Shown here in pieces: positions 12,645 through 23,185 of a stretch of 64,000 nucleotides of DNA (the stretch's first letter is position 1; each line of letters begins with the position of its first letter). Below the pieces are notes generated by a model. That model saw only the letters and a list, made by a program, of their open reading frames with translations, ran no database searches and was not told the DNA's origin. The translations under genes and the position numbers were made by a program. The DNA is from Benincasa hispida (taxonomy: Eukaryota; Streptophyta; Magnoliopsida; Cucurbitales; Cucurbitaceae), in assembly GCF_009727055.1 (NCBI RefSeq), contig NC_052349.1, forward strand, positions 96,312,898 through 96,376,897, read 5' to 3'.

Positions 12645-13600
12645 CCATCTTCATCAGAATCATCTGCATCTTCTAAAACAGTTGCTAAATGTTTAACCAT
12701 TTTTTTCCCGTGCTAGTACCTTATATTGTCAAATATTTGTAATAAAAGAAAATATTTATTAATATATTAAATGCTAAAAAGAGGTAAAACAAAATAAACA
12801 AACTAACCTGTCAAAATTTCAGTTGCAATCCAATTTTGAGCGCACATCAAAGCCTTTGTCGTCTTCGGATGAAGTTTGTTACGATGTGGGCTTACAATCC
12901 TACCACAGGTACTAAAAGCAGACTCTGATGCAACACTAGATAACGAGATGGCTAATATGTCTCTTGCAATTTCTTGTAAAATTGGATACTTGACACCATT
13001 CAATTTCCACCAACTCAAAATATCAAAATCAAATGTTCGAGGTAAGACAGGTTCATCCAAATATGCATCAAACTGTTGCTTCTGATTCATATTATTGGAA
13101 TTTGATACAAACAAGTCATAATCATTAAAATCATCAAATTCTATATTCCGTGAGGTTCCATTTATATTTCTATCGTGATAATTATCACCTTCACTTTCAT
13201 GCTTTAGTTGATATTCTGTTTCCAAATCTGAACAAATTTTTTTAATCCTTTCCACTTCAAGAAAAAGACTATCTCCATAAATTCTAGGGAAGTAAAACTC
13301 AATCAACTTCAATTTGTAACGTGGATCTAAAACTACAGCTATGACCATTACTCCATGAATTTTCTTCCAATACTTATCAAACTTTGACATCATATTTGAA
13401 GCCATGTCTCTTATCTCTTGAATGCCAGAATTAGTCCACTCAGAAATAGCCAATTTCAATTTACAAATTTTGGGAACAAAAGATTAGCAGTAGGATATTT
13501 GGATCTAGAAAATATTTCAGTCACATGATGAAATATTTTCAGTTTACATCACATATCTCTTTTGCTAATACCCAATCTTTGATCCAAAGGCAAACACCTT
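12645..13600 (-). pseudogene. hAT transposase, C-terminal part
   Basis: 13459-12803 encodes 218 residues typical of plant Ac/ricesleeper transposases. KLAISEW starts the RNase H-like middle (MVIAVVLDPRYKLKLIEFYF). The C-terminal dimerisation domain follows: FDILSWWKLNGVKYPIL, AISLSSVASESAFSTCGRIV and LHPKTTKALMCAQNW. Upstream, a fragment including SRSKYPTANLLFPK (to about 13575) is one frameshift out of phase, near 13463. Downstream, an acidic tail (LEDADDSDEDG, about 12645-12700) probably forms a last exon and is broken by the B1 solo LTR. The residues before KYPTAN are missing here; the N-terminus lies 24 kb away at 37912-38408. Confidence 0.85.
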
Positions 13601-13960
13601 GTACTTTGTTCTCGTTGTTTTAATCGATAAAAACAGCCTTGTACTTTAATGCAGTGGCTAACAAAAATATGTAGAATTCCACCTAGATACAACAATCAAG
13701 ACTCAACATCTGACAATCATAAACATTCAACTATTGAGCAGTTTCCTAAAATTTCTCCTTCTTGTTTTGTGTATGCACCCAAAAAGACACACTACTACGT
13801 ACTCTTTCGATCCATCTCCTATCACTGCCCAAGCCATCTCTTCATCATCAATCAAGTTAGAATATGAGCACAACACCGCATATGAATAAACTCCATCTAA
13901 TATTAAGTTTCCACACAAACTATCAAAAGCATATACACATGGAGTCATTTGTATTACAAT
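13601..13960. other. Unassigned stretch between hAT and copia E unit 2
   Basis: About 360 bases with no recognisable domain on either strand. It may be hAT intron or middle region, or filler at the truncated end of unit 2. The next base begins a copy of the E leader found at 28741. Confidence 0.4.
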
Positions 13961-14427
13961 CATTTAGTAAATGCTTGATCGTTTTAGCGCGTGAAAAGGT
14001 AAATGATCGTTTAATGCCATCGCAAAGCATTCAACGCATCGCCCCCACTACTGCACGAAGGTATGCGATCGTGTAGTGCATCGTTATAGCAACTCGTGCA
14101 TCGCCCCTTAGCTCCACTAGAGGTAAACGATCACGTAGTGCTATCGTTTAGCCAACTCGACGCACTCGCCTAGCTCCCGCATAGAGGTAAACGATCGCTA
14201 GTGCTATCGCATAGCAACTCGACACATCGTTTAGCTCTCGATCAAAGATAAACGATTGAAGTAAGCGATCGCTCAAGGCTATCGTATAGCTCTTCATCAC
14301 TATCGCTTTGTTCTATCGTATAGAACCAAACGATCGCTTAACACCATCGTCTAACACTGCATGTCATCCTTTAGTATTCGTCGTAGCTTAAACGATCGCT
14401 TAGCTCCATCATATAGAACATCATTGC
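13961..14427 (-). repeat. Half-site array with ~62-bp tandem units (E unit 2, first part)
   Basis: Units begin near 14060, 14122, 14186 and 14247 (spacing 61-64). Each carries words such as AAACGATCACGTAG, GCTATCGCATAGC and CGCATCGCCTAG. The same array occurs intact at 28741-29390. This one continues past the G0 insertion at 16600-16790. Confidence 0.8.
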
Positions 14428-14432
14428 GCCAT

Positions 14433-16594
14433 TGATGGCGGGAAATTAGAAGTCAATTTTACTCGAAAAGCAAAATCCCGTGGACGCGGTATGCGATGCA
14501 TGTTCCTAAGATATGCATTGATAGTCATGCGTCGATGGTCATGCGTTGGACTGATAATGCGTTAATGAATATATGTGATGACCATGCGTCCTGCCACAAG
14601 TTTTCTTACGCTCACGCCAAGTATAACGCGAACACAAGTTTCTCGGGTAATCTGAGGTCGAACACAAGGACTTGTAGCTATATGTATGCGATAATGTGCA
14701 TGTGGCGGTTTAAATAAAAGAATGGAAAGGAGGTTGCTAAGTTAACCCTACTCCTACTCCTATCTAACAGACAATGCAATGAGAATATGCATGAGAGGTA
14801 GAGATACAACAACACTTGACATGAAATAAATGTATGAAAAAATAGATAAAATGCGGAGATGAATTCATTGCAACCCTTAAGAGTGACCGCAAGGGTAACC
14901 TTAGTCAACGCAAGCCATGCGATCATGCAACACACATACAATAGTAAACCACCTCTCGGTGCGAATGCCACGGCTTCTAAAGCTAGAACGCATGTGATAT
15001 ATGCGATAAGCCTATAGGACCTATACACAAGCCTCTATTCTCATTTATGTGATGATAGAGTGACACACACACAAATAAGGCGACCAATGCGATGCAGTGT
15101 TGACAAACAAAGCTTAGTCCCTATCTCTTGCTTATGCCAATCTAATCTCGCTCTCTCGAGTCTAGATTCTAACCTAGCTCTCTCGGGTCATTAAGTTCTT
15201 TCTTTAGACTCTCTCTCTCGAGTAGCTCTAAAGGGGTGTTAGGCACAACATAAAACAAGACAAACGCATGGACTTGGTTGATGCAAGATTACTCCTATCT
15301 CTAGTGAACAATGCACACATTGCTTAATGCGTCCAACCACTTACCCTCCCGGGCAGTTGATTGTTTCTGACTTTACTCATAGACAAGCAATGCATTAGCC
15401 TATAAACAGGCATTGCAGCAGCTTCTCACCAAGCAAATAAGATTACTCACACACTCGCACAACGCACACCTCTCGGTGGGTTGCTACATGCTTTATATCA
15501 CTAATCCACATGACTAAGTATGCGATACCCAAGCAATCCCACTAAGTGTTGCAATGAAAGTAAAGATACGAAGTAAAGAAGATGGAGATGGAGTCGAAGG
15601 AACAGAGAAATGCATTGAAAACAAATTGTATTAATTCCTTAATTCCAAAATGTCATACAATACAATATGAGAAAAGAAAGGGAAATGAAATGATCGGCTG
15701 GAAGCAAAGGCTTGCTCCCAGCGGATGTGCGTCAAGGCTGCCGGTGGTGCCATGGATGAGCAGAGGAACTGACTCTCTCGAGATCTAGCTCCTGTCTCTT
15801 ATACACATCTAGATGTGTATAAGAGACAGTGGATGAGCAGAGGAACTGACTCTCTCGAGATCTAGCTCCGGTCGAAGGATCCGGTCATCACTCGAAATGG
15901 ATGAAGGAGGTGAAGAACTCTAAGCCATCTTCTCACGCATTTGTCCGGATCGCGGGGAAAATCCCTGGATAACTTGAATTTCAGCTCATCGGCTTCTATT
16001 TATAGAGCTTGGGTTGCCAACAACATTAATTGGACTTCTTTGAGTTTGACGTTCGATGCGTTAGTCCTTTTTGAACCTCTGCCACTAACGGCGTGGTAAG
16101 TGAAATGTCAGCATCAGCTTTGGATTTTCTCGAGGTAGATGCGTTGATGCGTTCGTTCCACCTACCTTGCGTTGATCCCATTAGTATGCGTTGTCGCGTA
16201 GCTACAATCATTCAATGGCCGCATTCGCTTAATACCGCAACTCTACATGATGACCACAATCGCTTGACGAGCGCAACTTCCATGCGATGGATGCATATGG
16301 CTGATTATTGCAACATCCATGCGTTGATCGATGCGTTTGCCTTTGCGATGGAGTGTTTCTCCGCATACGGTGGTCCGGTTTTTGCGTTTGCATCCATTTC
16401 CTACATTAGCTACTAAAATAGGACATTGAACGCATAATTAATGCAAAATAATGGGTTGGCTGAGATTCGACATGCTGATCGATGCAAGCTCATTTTCTCG
16501 TGAATTCCTATCATGATTGCCGCATAATCTGCCTAACGACGTTCATAATTCTAAGTAAAAGGCCTAAGATGACATGCATTTCTGCATGTCATCA
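14433..16594 (-). mobile_element. G0: solo Ty3/gypsy-type LTR
   Basis: 2162 bp bounded by TGATGG and GTCATCA. The flanks GCCAT (14428-14432) and GTCGT (16595-16599) are a decayed 5-bp duplication. The uninterrupted copy at 29209 (GTTGT) confirms the empty site. In LTR sense (minus) it starts with a strong hairpin, GATGACATGCA-GAAA-TGCATGTCATC. A TATA box CTATAAATAG lies on the minus strand at 15995-16004. It shares its R/U5 half with the right part of LTR 20181-22405. A library adapter is embedded at 15792-15829. Confidence 0.8.
15753..15868. other. Sequencing-library junction adapter with 39-bp flanking duplication (assembly artefact)
   Basis: 15792-15810 is CTGTCTCTTATACACATCT, the 19-bp Tn5 mosaic end. 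15811-15829 is its exact reverse complement. Head-to-head, these make the Nextera mate-pair circularisation adapter. The 39 bases at 15753-15791 are repeated exactly at 15830-15868. This is not biological sequence. Confidence 0.97.
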
Positions 16595-16599
16595 GTCGT

Positions 16600-16790
16600 T
16601 CAACATCGTAGGTAAGCGATTTGTTTAGTTCCATCGCATAGAAACTTCAATGCATCTCTTAGCCCTATGTCTACACGATTGCTTAGCTCCGCATCTAAAT
16701 GATCAGCGCCCATTGATTTACGATCGTTTAGCTTTTCTTCACATTGTGTAGCGTCTGGAGCTAGACGATCATGTAGCAACTGGAACCTCA
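16600..16790 (-). repeat. Half-site array, E unit 2, second part
   Basis: This continues the array at 13961-14427 after the G0 insertion. Words include AAGCGATTTGTTTAG, CATCGCATAG, ACGATCGTTTAG and CTAGACGATCATGTAG. It aligns with 29220-29390. Confidence 0.75.
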
Positions 16791-17088
16791 GTAATGATAA
16801 GAACAGAGGCTGATTTTCTGGAACTACAACTCGGCCTCTTCGATCGTTTCTTTAATTTACAGCTTAATTTCAACTCTAATGACTCCAAATAAATTATAGA
16901 CTCTTAGGAACACATTAAAACTCATCAAGAAAGAGCCAATTACAAATTTAAATGAGAAATTAAAGAGAATTAAACAGCCAAAACTCAGAAAACCATATCA
17001 TTGCACCAGTTTCATATTTCTCATATAAAACACCCACCAAACCAAAATTAAACTAAATTGAATGCTTATTTGATGCTCTAATACTAAT

Positions 17089-18956
17089 TATAGGATTGTA
17101 TCAACAGCAGCGGAAGCACAAGGATCATCTAAGCACTCAAATTCACTAATTTTGGCATAATATAAAACACGCTTCTGCAGAAAATGGGTTTTAAGACATA
17201 CCTCTTGTAGAATTCTTTAAAGCTCCTTCTCCAGCTACAATCTTCTCCAAATCTTGTTGTAGATCACCTCAAGATCTTCCCCACTATTCTCTTGGTGCTC
17301 TAGATTAAGTTGTGGGACTCAAAACAAGTTTGAATCAAGGGATGAAGGAGAAAAGCTCACTGCAACAACCTTTTTGAAGAACCATTCTTCAAACCGAATT
17401 TTCTCTAAAATTCACTATAGATTGCATGCCCGATTTTCACTCCAATCTCTTCATTATATTGCAGATCAACATACAAAGAGAAGAGTTTCATGAGTTGGAA
17501 CTCATGCTAGGAGAAGACAAGGCCAAGATGTTGCTTTATGTGTGAGCTACTTGTTGATGGATAATGGAAAAAACCATTTTTTCCATTTTGTGTTTTTTGT
17601 TTTCCAATTTTCCAATTTTATCTAAAAATAAAAATTTGATTTAAAAAATCTATTTGATTTTAAAAATGAAAAATTAATTAATTTCATAAATTAATTATTA
17701 AATAAAACTTAATTAATTTAATATCAAATATTAAATTAATTTTAACACATATCCATCTTTATATATTTAAATCATATTTAAATATATAAATTCTCCTATT
17801 CCGTTTAATTCTAAAATTAAACATGTAATTATATCTCATATAATTACTAATTCCCTTAATTCTAGTTTCAACGTTTCAAATTAACTTATCATGCTATTCT
17901 AGAGCTAGTCCATTACGAGCTAGTAAGGTGACCTTGCGGACCTACAGATCTGGGCTCCAACGATCCGAGATTAATTGACTAAACTCATTAGACCAAATTA
18001 ATCCCTATTCGTTAACTAATGGGTCATTCCATTATAGCTCATAGTTGCACTCCCTTCATTGTAGATATATTATGTCCATATGATTTAACCATAATCAGCA
18101 AGCTGACCCATCACAGGTTGTTCGTAATAACAGTTGGGTCAAATATCTGTTTTACCCCCGAGATTACGTCTTATTCTTCAAGTGCCTACTGATCTTCCAA
18201 TGAACAACCGGTTTGTGATCCCATCACCAAACTAAACTCTCTCAGCCTAGTGAGAGAGTGGAGCCTCTTGTTCAAGACCTGGATTCAGTACTTGAGAGAA
18301 CAATCTTTCTCTTATCCCTAAATCGGATAGGCGTGAACTTCGTCTTGCACCCTATGTCCCTAGGTATCTATTCGGTCTTACGCCTGAAATGGGAGTCTTA
18401 TTGAGCCGGCGCTGTTGAGCCAACCCTCAACTATGCAAATCTAAGGGCAATCCCGAATAAACAGGGGTTCATAGTTAGCTCAGGATTAAGATCGAGTTAC
18501 CTAGGTCATCTAGGTGAAATAGTCAGTCTTAAACAGTAAACAACGTTATAAGCATTATAAAGTAAGAGTGACTTATTTCTTGGTCCTGATCTTATGCAAA
18601 CCCATTGCATAGGACGCCCCCACTTCTCATGTCATAACATGTACGAATTAGGATCACATCGTATGTAACACTTTACAACTCTTTGTAACAACTACAGAGT
18701 AGGCCACATCTAATGGTGTTACCAGAATAAGGTACCCAACCTCATTCATGTACCATAGATCATTTTGACTATTTACTCGAACCCGATCCACTCTTATGTC
18801 TCCACATAAAGTTCAAGTACTCATACACTAGTCATGGGTCTTAGTTTATTGGATTTAGACTTTCATACAATTTATGAGATCAATAACAAGTATATTGATT
18901 ATAGAAAATGTTTATCATTTTACAAACTGCGAGTTTTTAGGACATAAAACCCAACA
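17089..18956 (-). mobile_element. B-family LTR shared by two E units
   Basis: 1868 bp. In sense it runs from TGTTGGGTTTTATG (18956) to GATACAATCCTATA (17089). On its upper side it joins a polypurine tract and RNase H, so it is the 3' LTR of E unit 1. On its lower side it joins a primer binding site and leader, so it is also the 5' LTR of unit 2. It has no target duplication of its own. Confidence 0.85.
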
Positions 18957-19096
18957 ATACTCCCACTTGGACTAAAACTTCAGTGGATCAATATATACAA
19001 ATATATACAATGTTGATTTTACATGGAGAGAATAAAATGTACAAATACAATAAACTAGGGCATCACAATACCCACCAATTCTCCCACTTGCCCTAG
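18957..19096 (-). promoter_or_regulatory. Copia E 3' untranslated region with two polypurine-like tracts
   Basis: On the minus strand AAGTGGGAGTAT abuts the LTR start. A second AAGTGGGAGAATTGG (19079-19093) follows the pol stop codon. This matches the duplicated arrangement in A1, A2 and F. Confidence 0.5.
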
Positions 19097-20180
19097 TGAT
19101 ACAAAACTGATAGACCTAGTCCTACTAGGTGACCCTCGAACACTTTAGCCGAGAGGGCCTTCGTAAATGGTTCAACTATGTTTCTTTTGCCGATTCACTT
19201 ACAACAACATACTCAGCTTCTATTGTGAAGTCTGCAATACAACTCTGCTTGATGCTCCTCCACACAATTGCTCCTCCGTTAAGAGTGAATACTGACCCTG
19301 AAGTTGATTTCCTCGAATCAATATCGGTCTGAAAGTCAGAATCAGTGTATCTAGTAAGGATCAGATCCATAGACCCATAATCGAGCATATAATCTCTCAT
19401 TCTCTGAAGATACTTGAGAATGTTTTTAACAACAGTCCAATGGTCATGACCAGGATTGGACTGAAATTTGCTGACAATTCCTATGGCATATCATATGTCG
19501 GGATGAGTACACAACATTGCATACATCAAACTCCCAACAGCAGATGCATATGGAATTAGATTCATCTTCTCAACCTCTTGAGGTGTCTTAAGACTCTGTT
19601 CCTTAGACAAGTGAATTCCATGCCTGAAAGGTAAAGATCCTTTCTTGGAATTTTGCATTTTATACCTAGACAACATCTTGTCTATATAAGATGCTTGAGA
19701 TAATGCCAATGTTCTATCCTTGCGATTCCGAACTATTTTGATTCCAAGAACATACTGGGCTTCTCCCAAATCTTTCATTTGGAATTATGAAGTCAGCCAT
19801 CTCTTAACGTCAGCTAGATATTCTACCTCATTCCCAATGAGCAGAATATCATCAACATACAACACCAGAAAAGCGACAGTTTTGTTGACGATTTTCTTGT
19901 ATATACAGGGTTCGTCAACATTTTGTTCAAAGCCATAAGATTTGATCGCATTGTCAAATCTCATCTTCTAGGATCTAGAAGCTTGTTTTAATCCATAAAT
20001 GGATCGATTAAGCTTGCAAATTTTTTGCTCTCGACCTTGCTGTATAAACCTTTCTGGTTAAGACATATAGATACTCTCTTCAAGATAGCCATTCAGAAAA
20101 GTTGTTTTGACATCCATTTTCCATATTTCATAAAATGTGGCTATGGACAAGAGTAGTCTAATAGACTTTATCATGGCACC
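19097..20180 (-). pseudogene. Copia E reverse transcriptase (C part) and RNase H, degenerate
   Basis: The minus strand reads RT from KTTFLNGYLEE-type sequence through LYVDDILLIGN. The catalytic YVDD is intact at 19848-19859. KDLGEAQYVLGIKIVR and LSQASYIDKML follow. RNase H begins at 19400 (TDSDFQTD, ADFTIEAEYV). A deletion then joins ESAKE to NIVEPFTKAL, losing roughly the second half of RNase H with its second Asp. The frame ends at the natural stop near 19097. Several frameshifts and one stop in RT are present. The N-terminal part of RT lies beyond the G1 insertion, at 24856-25080. Confidence 0.85.
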
Positions 20181-22405
20181 TGATAACGGGTAGAAATTTA
20201 TGTTATTACAGTGCTAAGTTATTAAACAATGAAGGTTTACGTTGATAAAATATATATAATTACGTCCAAAAAGCATTAAGTTCATAATATTGCGGTCGCA
20301 GGAGTCCATCGCATTAAAACAATTAACTTATGTATTTTTGTGCAGAATATGCATTGACGAAAGTCAGAAAATGCAATCACAAGAAATCAACAGTCGAGCG
20401 TAGCGTTACCACAAGGCTTTGCGGTGATTTGCACTCGAAAATATCTGCTCAAGAAGGACTGCTGCATAGAGCCAGCGCAACTTGGTAGGTGCATCTGCGT
20501 GGAAAGCATAATAAATCATGATGGGACAGAAAGCTGATGACGGTCAATTCCGAATTAAGTTGACAAGCCGCTAACGAACTACCGTAGCAAGTACATTCAA
20601 CTTTTCGGTGACAAATATTTGGCTCATCAGACAGAGAATTAATGCCATCCCATCAGTGCAATCATAAGAGAGAAGCAGCCTTTCACCCTGAAGCTCTATA
20701 AATACCGAAGGCAACCTTCAGTGAAGGAGTTCGGACAGTTAGATAATTTCACCTAAAGATGATATGACAAGCCGCATCTCGGGAAAATCAAAAGATGATG
20801 TTGACATTTCACCTACCACGCCGTTAGTAGAAGAGACACAGAAAAGGACCAACGCACCGCTAATGTTAAAATCAGAGCAGGTCCATTAATGCTGACGGCG
20901 ATCAAGCTCTATAAATAGAAGCCGCCGAACATAATTTTAAATCGTCCAAATTTCGACATTCGGGCAGATCCTTGTGATTCAGACACGAACGCGTTAGAAG
21001 AAAGCTTGAGAGTTTCTCATCTTATTCATCCATTCCGAGTGACGACCAAAGCCTTCGCTAAGAGCTAGATCTTGAGAGAGTCAATTCCACTTCGCACTGC
21101 CCATCCATGGCACCACTGGCAGCCTTGACACATATCCGCTGGAAGAAAGACATTGCTTCCAGCTGGTCCTTTCATTTTCTCCTCTTTTCTTATATTGTAT
21201 TGTATTACATTTTGGGATTAAGGAATTAATACATTATGTGTTCAATGCATTTCTATGTTTCCTTTGATTCTATCTCCATCTTTCTTTAATTATCATCCTT
21301 AACTTTCATTGCATCACTTAGTGAGATTGCTTGAGTATCGCATACTTAGTCATGTGGATTAGAGATATGAAGCATGTAACAAACCACCGGAAGGTGTGCA
21401 TTGTGCGAGTGTTTGAGAAAACCTTATTTGCTTAGTATGAAGCTGTAGCAATGCCTGTCTATAGGCAGACGCAACGCTTGTCTATGAGTAAAGTCAACAA
21501 CAACTAACTGCCTAGGAAGGTAAGTGGTTGGTCGCATTAAGCAGTGTAAGCATATATTCACCAGAGATAGGAATAATCTTACGTCAACCAAGCTTTTGCG
21601 GTTTCCTTGTCTTATGTATGCGTCCATCACACCTTTAGAGCTACTTGAGAGAGAGTTTAAAGAAAGAACCTAAGACTTGAGAGAGCTAGGTTAGAATCTA
21701 GACTCGAGAGAGTAAGATTAGTTTTGCATAAGCAAGAATGGGGAACTTAGAAATAAGCTCCGTTTGCTATTACACAGCGTATGCACCCTACGGAGAGGAC
21801 ACTGGTTGCGTCCAAGAAGTAGGATATGATGGCTGTATGTGGTCATCTCGACCCTTTTGCATACACATCGCATGCATCATTGAATTAGATTCTAGTGTGT
21901 GTAGCATGATCGCATAGCTTGCGTTGGCTGAGGTTGCCCTTGTGGTTAATCTTAAGGGTTGCGATGAAGACATCTTCACATTTTATCTATTTTCTCATCC
22001 ATTTATTTCACGTCAATAGTTGTTGTGTCTCTACCTCTCATTCATACTTCTCATTGCGTTGTCTGTTAGTTAGGAGTAGGAGTAGTTGTAGCATAAAACC
22101 CCCCATTATTCTTTTATTCAACTGCCACATAGACATCACCGCATACATCTAGCTACAAGTCCCTGAGTTCGACCTCGGATCACCCGAGAAACTTGCGTTC
22201 GCATTATACTTAGCGTGAGCGCAAGAAAACTTGTGACAGGAATGCATGGTCATCGCATACATTCGTTAACGCATAGTTTCATTCCAACGCATGACCACCG
22301 ACGCAGGATAATCCACACATATTTTAAGACATGCATCGCATATTGTGTTCACTTAATTTTAGTCTTCAAGTCCTTGACGACTTGGTAATTAATTATTCGT
22401 TATCA
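20181..22405 (+). repeat. G1 5' LTR, apparently chimeric
   Basis: It starts TGATAACGGGTAG and ends CGTTATCA, 2225 bp. The first ~570 bases match the G1 3' LTR, including a TATA box (CTCTATAAATACC, near 20695). From about 20750 it instead matches LTR G0, including a second TATA box (CTCTATAAATAGAAGC, near 20909). Two promoter cores therefore lie in one LTR. The 5' and 3' LTRs of this element differ in R/U5. Confidence 0.75.
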
Positions 22406-22411
22406 AGTTTT

Positions 22412-22430
22412 TGGCGCCGTTGCTAGGGAC
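22412..22430 (+). promoter_or_regulatory. Primer binding site of G1 (tRNA-Asp type)
   Basis: TGGCGCCGTTGCTAGGGAC lies six bases after the LTR end. It matches the TGGCGCCGTTGCCGGGGA-type site of plant Athila/Tat gypsy elements, complementary to tRNA-Asp. Confidence 0.85.
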
Positions 22431-23185
22431 TTGTAGAAGTTAGTGGTCTGCAAGCTTAATATTTCTAGAAGTTAGTGGTCCACTAGCTTTCTTTCAAACT
22501 GACCCTTTACGAAGCTTCCTAAGAACATCGCATGATTTCTTTCAATCTTTTGGCAATGAGGACATTGCCGCATTTTAAATTTGGGGGTGTTGTATTCATT
22601 TTCGACCTTGCTATTTTTAGCTTATCTAAAAAAATTTTTTCATAATGTTGCGATCGGATCCTACTCGTAGTTGGATGTCCGCATGACACACGTCGGCGCA
22701 AGCCAAAACAAAGGTGGGAATCATGATCAACGCATAAAAAAAAATGATGACCGCAACTTTGCTGCCAAGTAGGTATGAGTTTAATCTGAGAAAGAGTGCC
22801 TTGCTCGTAGTTAGATGTCTGCATGACACACGTGAAGGCAAGTCAAAACGAAGGCGAAGCACTTGGATCAGCGTAAGGTCAGAGAAAAATAATGGCTAAA
22901 ATACGCAAGGATAAAAAAAAATCATTTAACACTCTAGTGAAAAAGTTTTTTTGAAAAAAATCATGCGATGTCCTGAAATCTAGTAAAGTCTTTTTGAAGG
23001 TTTAACTTCCGGTCACTAAATTTTAGAAATATTTTAAGAAGAAACCTGAATAAGAATTAAGGAAATTTTGGTGCGGATTTGAATGAGGTATCCTTGAGAA
23101 ATCTAGGAAAAGAGATTGCAGTCGACTTTTTAAAGGAAATCTTTAGCTTATGCTTGAGGACAAGCATTGTTTAAATTTGGGGGTG
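22431..23185 (+). other. G1 internal region, non-coding
   Basis: No domain is recognisable. It contains two diverged copies (near 22670 and 22812) of a unit including GTCCGCATGACACACGT, also found repeatedly in G3. Another polypurine-like TTTAAATTTGGGGGTG occurs near 22573. The functional one abuts the LTR at 23170-23185. Confidence 0.6.

Larger units (their letters stand above)
13961..17088 (-). mobile_element. Copia E, second unit: PBS and leader only (truncated)
   Basis: Reading down from the LTR at 17089, the minus strand gives ATTAGTATTAGAGC (17075-17088), a match to the tRNA-Met type copia primer site, then leader sequence matching 29690-28741. The copy ends at 13961, before gag. It is interrupted by solo LTR G0 (14433-16594). 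It has no second LTR of its own, so it is the leftover of a tandem recombination or a later deletion. Confidence 0.8.

Noticed and set aside
14678..15028. 116-codon minus-strand frame with hydrophobic segments
   Set aside because: It is inside the non-coding G0 LTR and has no counterpart in the other G LTRs.
22519..22862. Two overlapping minus-strand frames in the G1 centre as possible small genes
   Set aside because: They overlie repeated non-coding units upstream of the polypurine tract and show no domain or conservation with G3.
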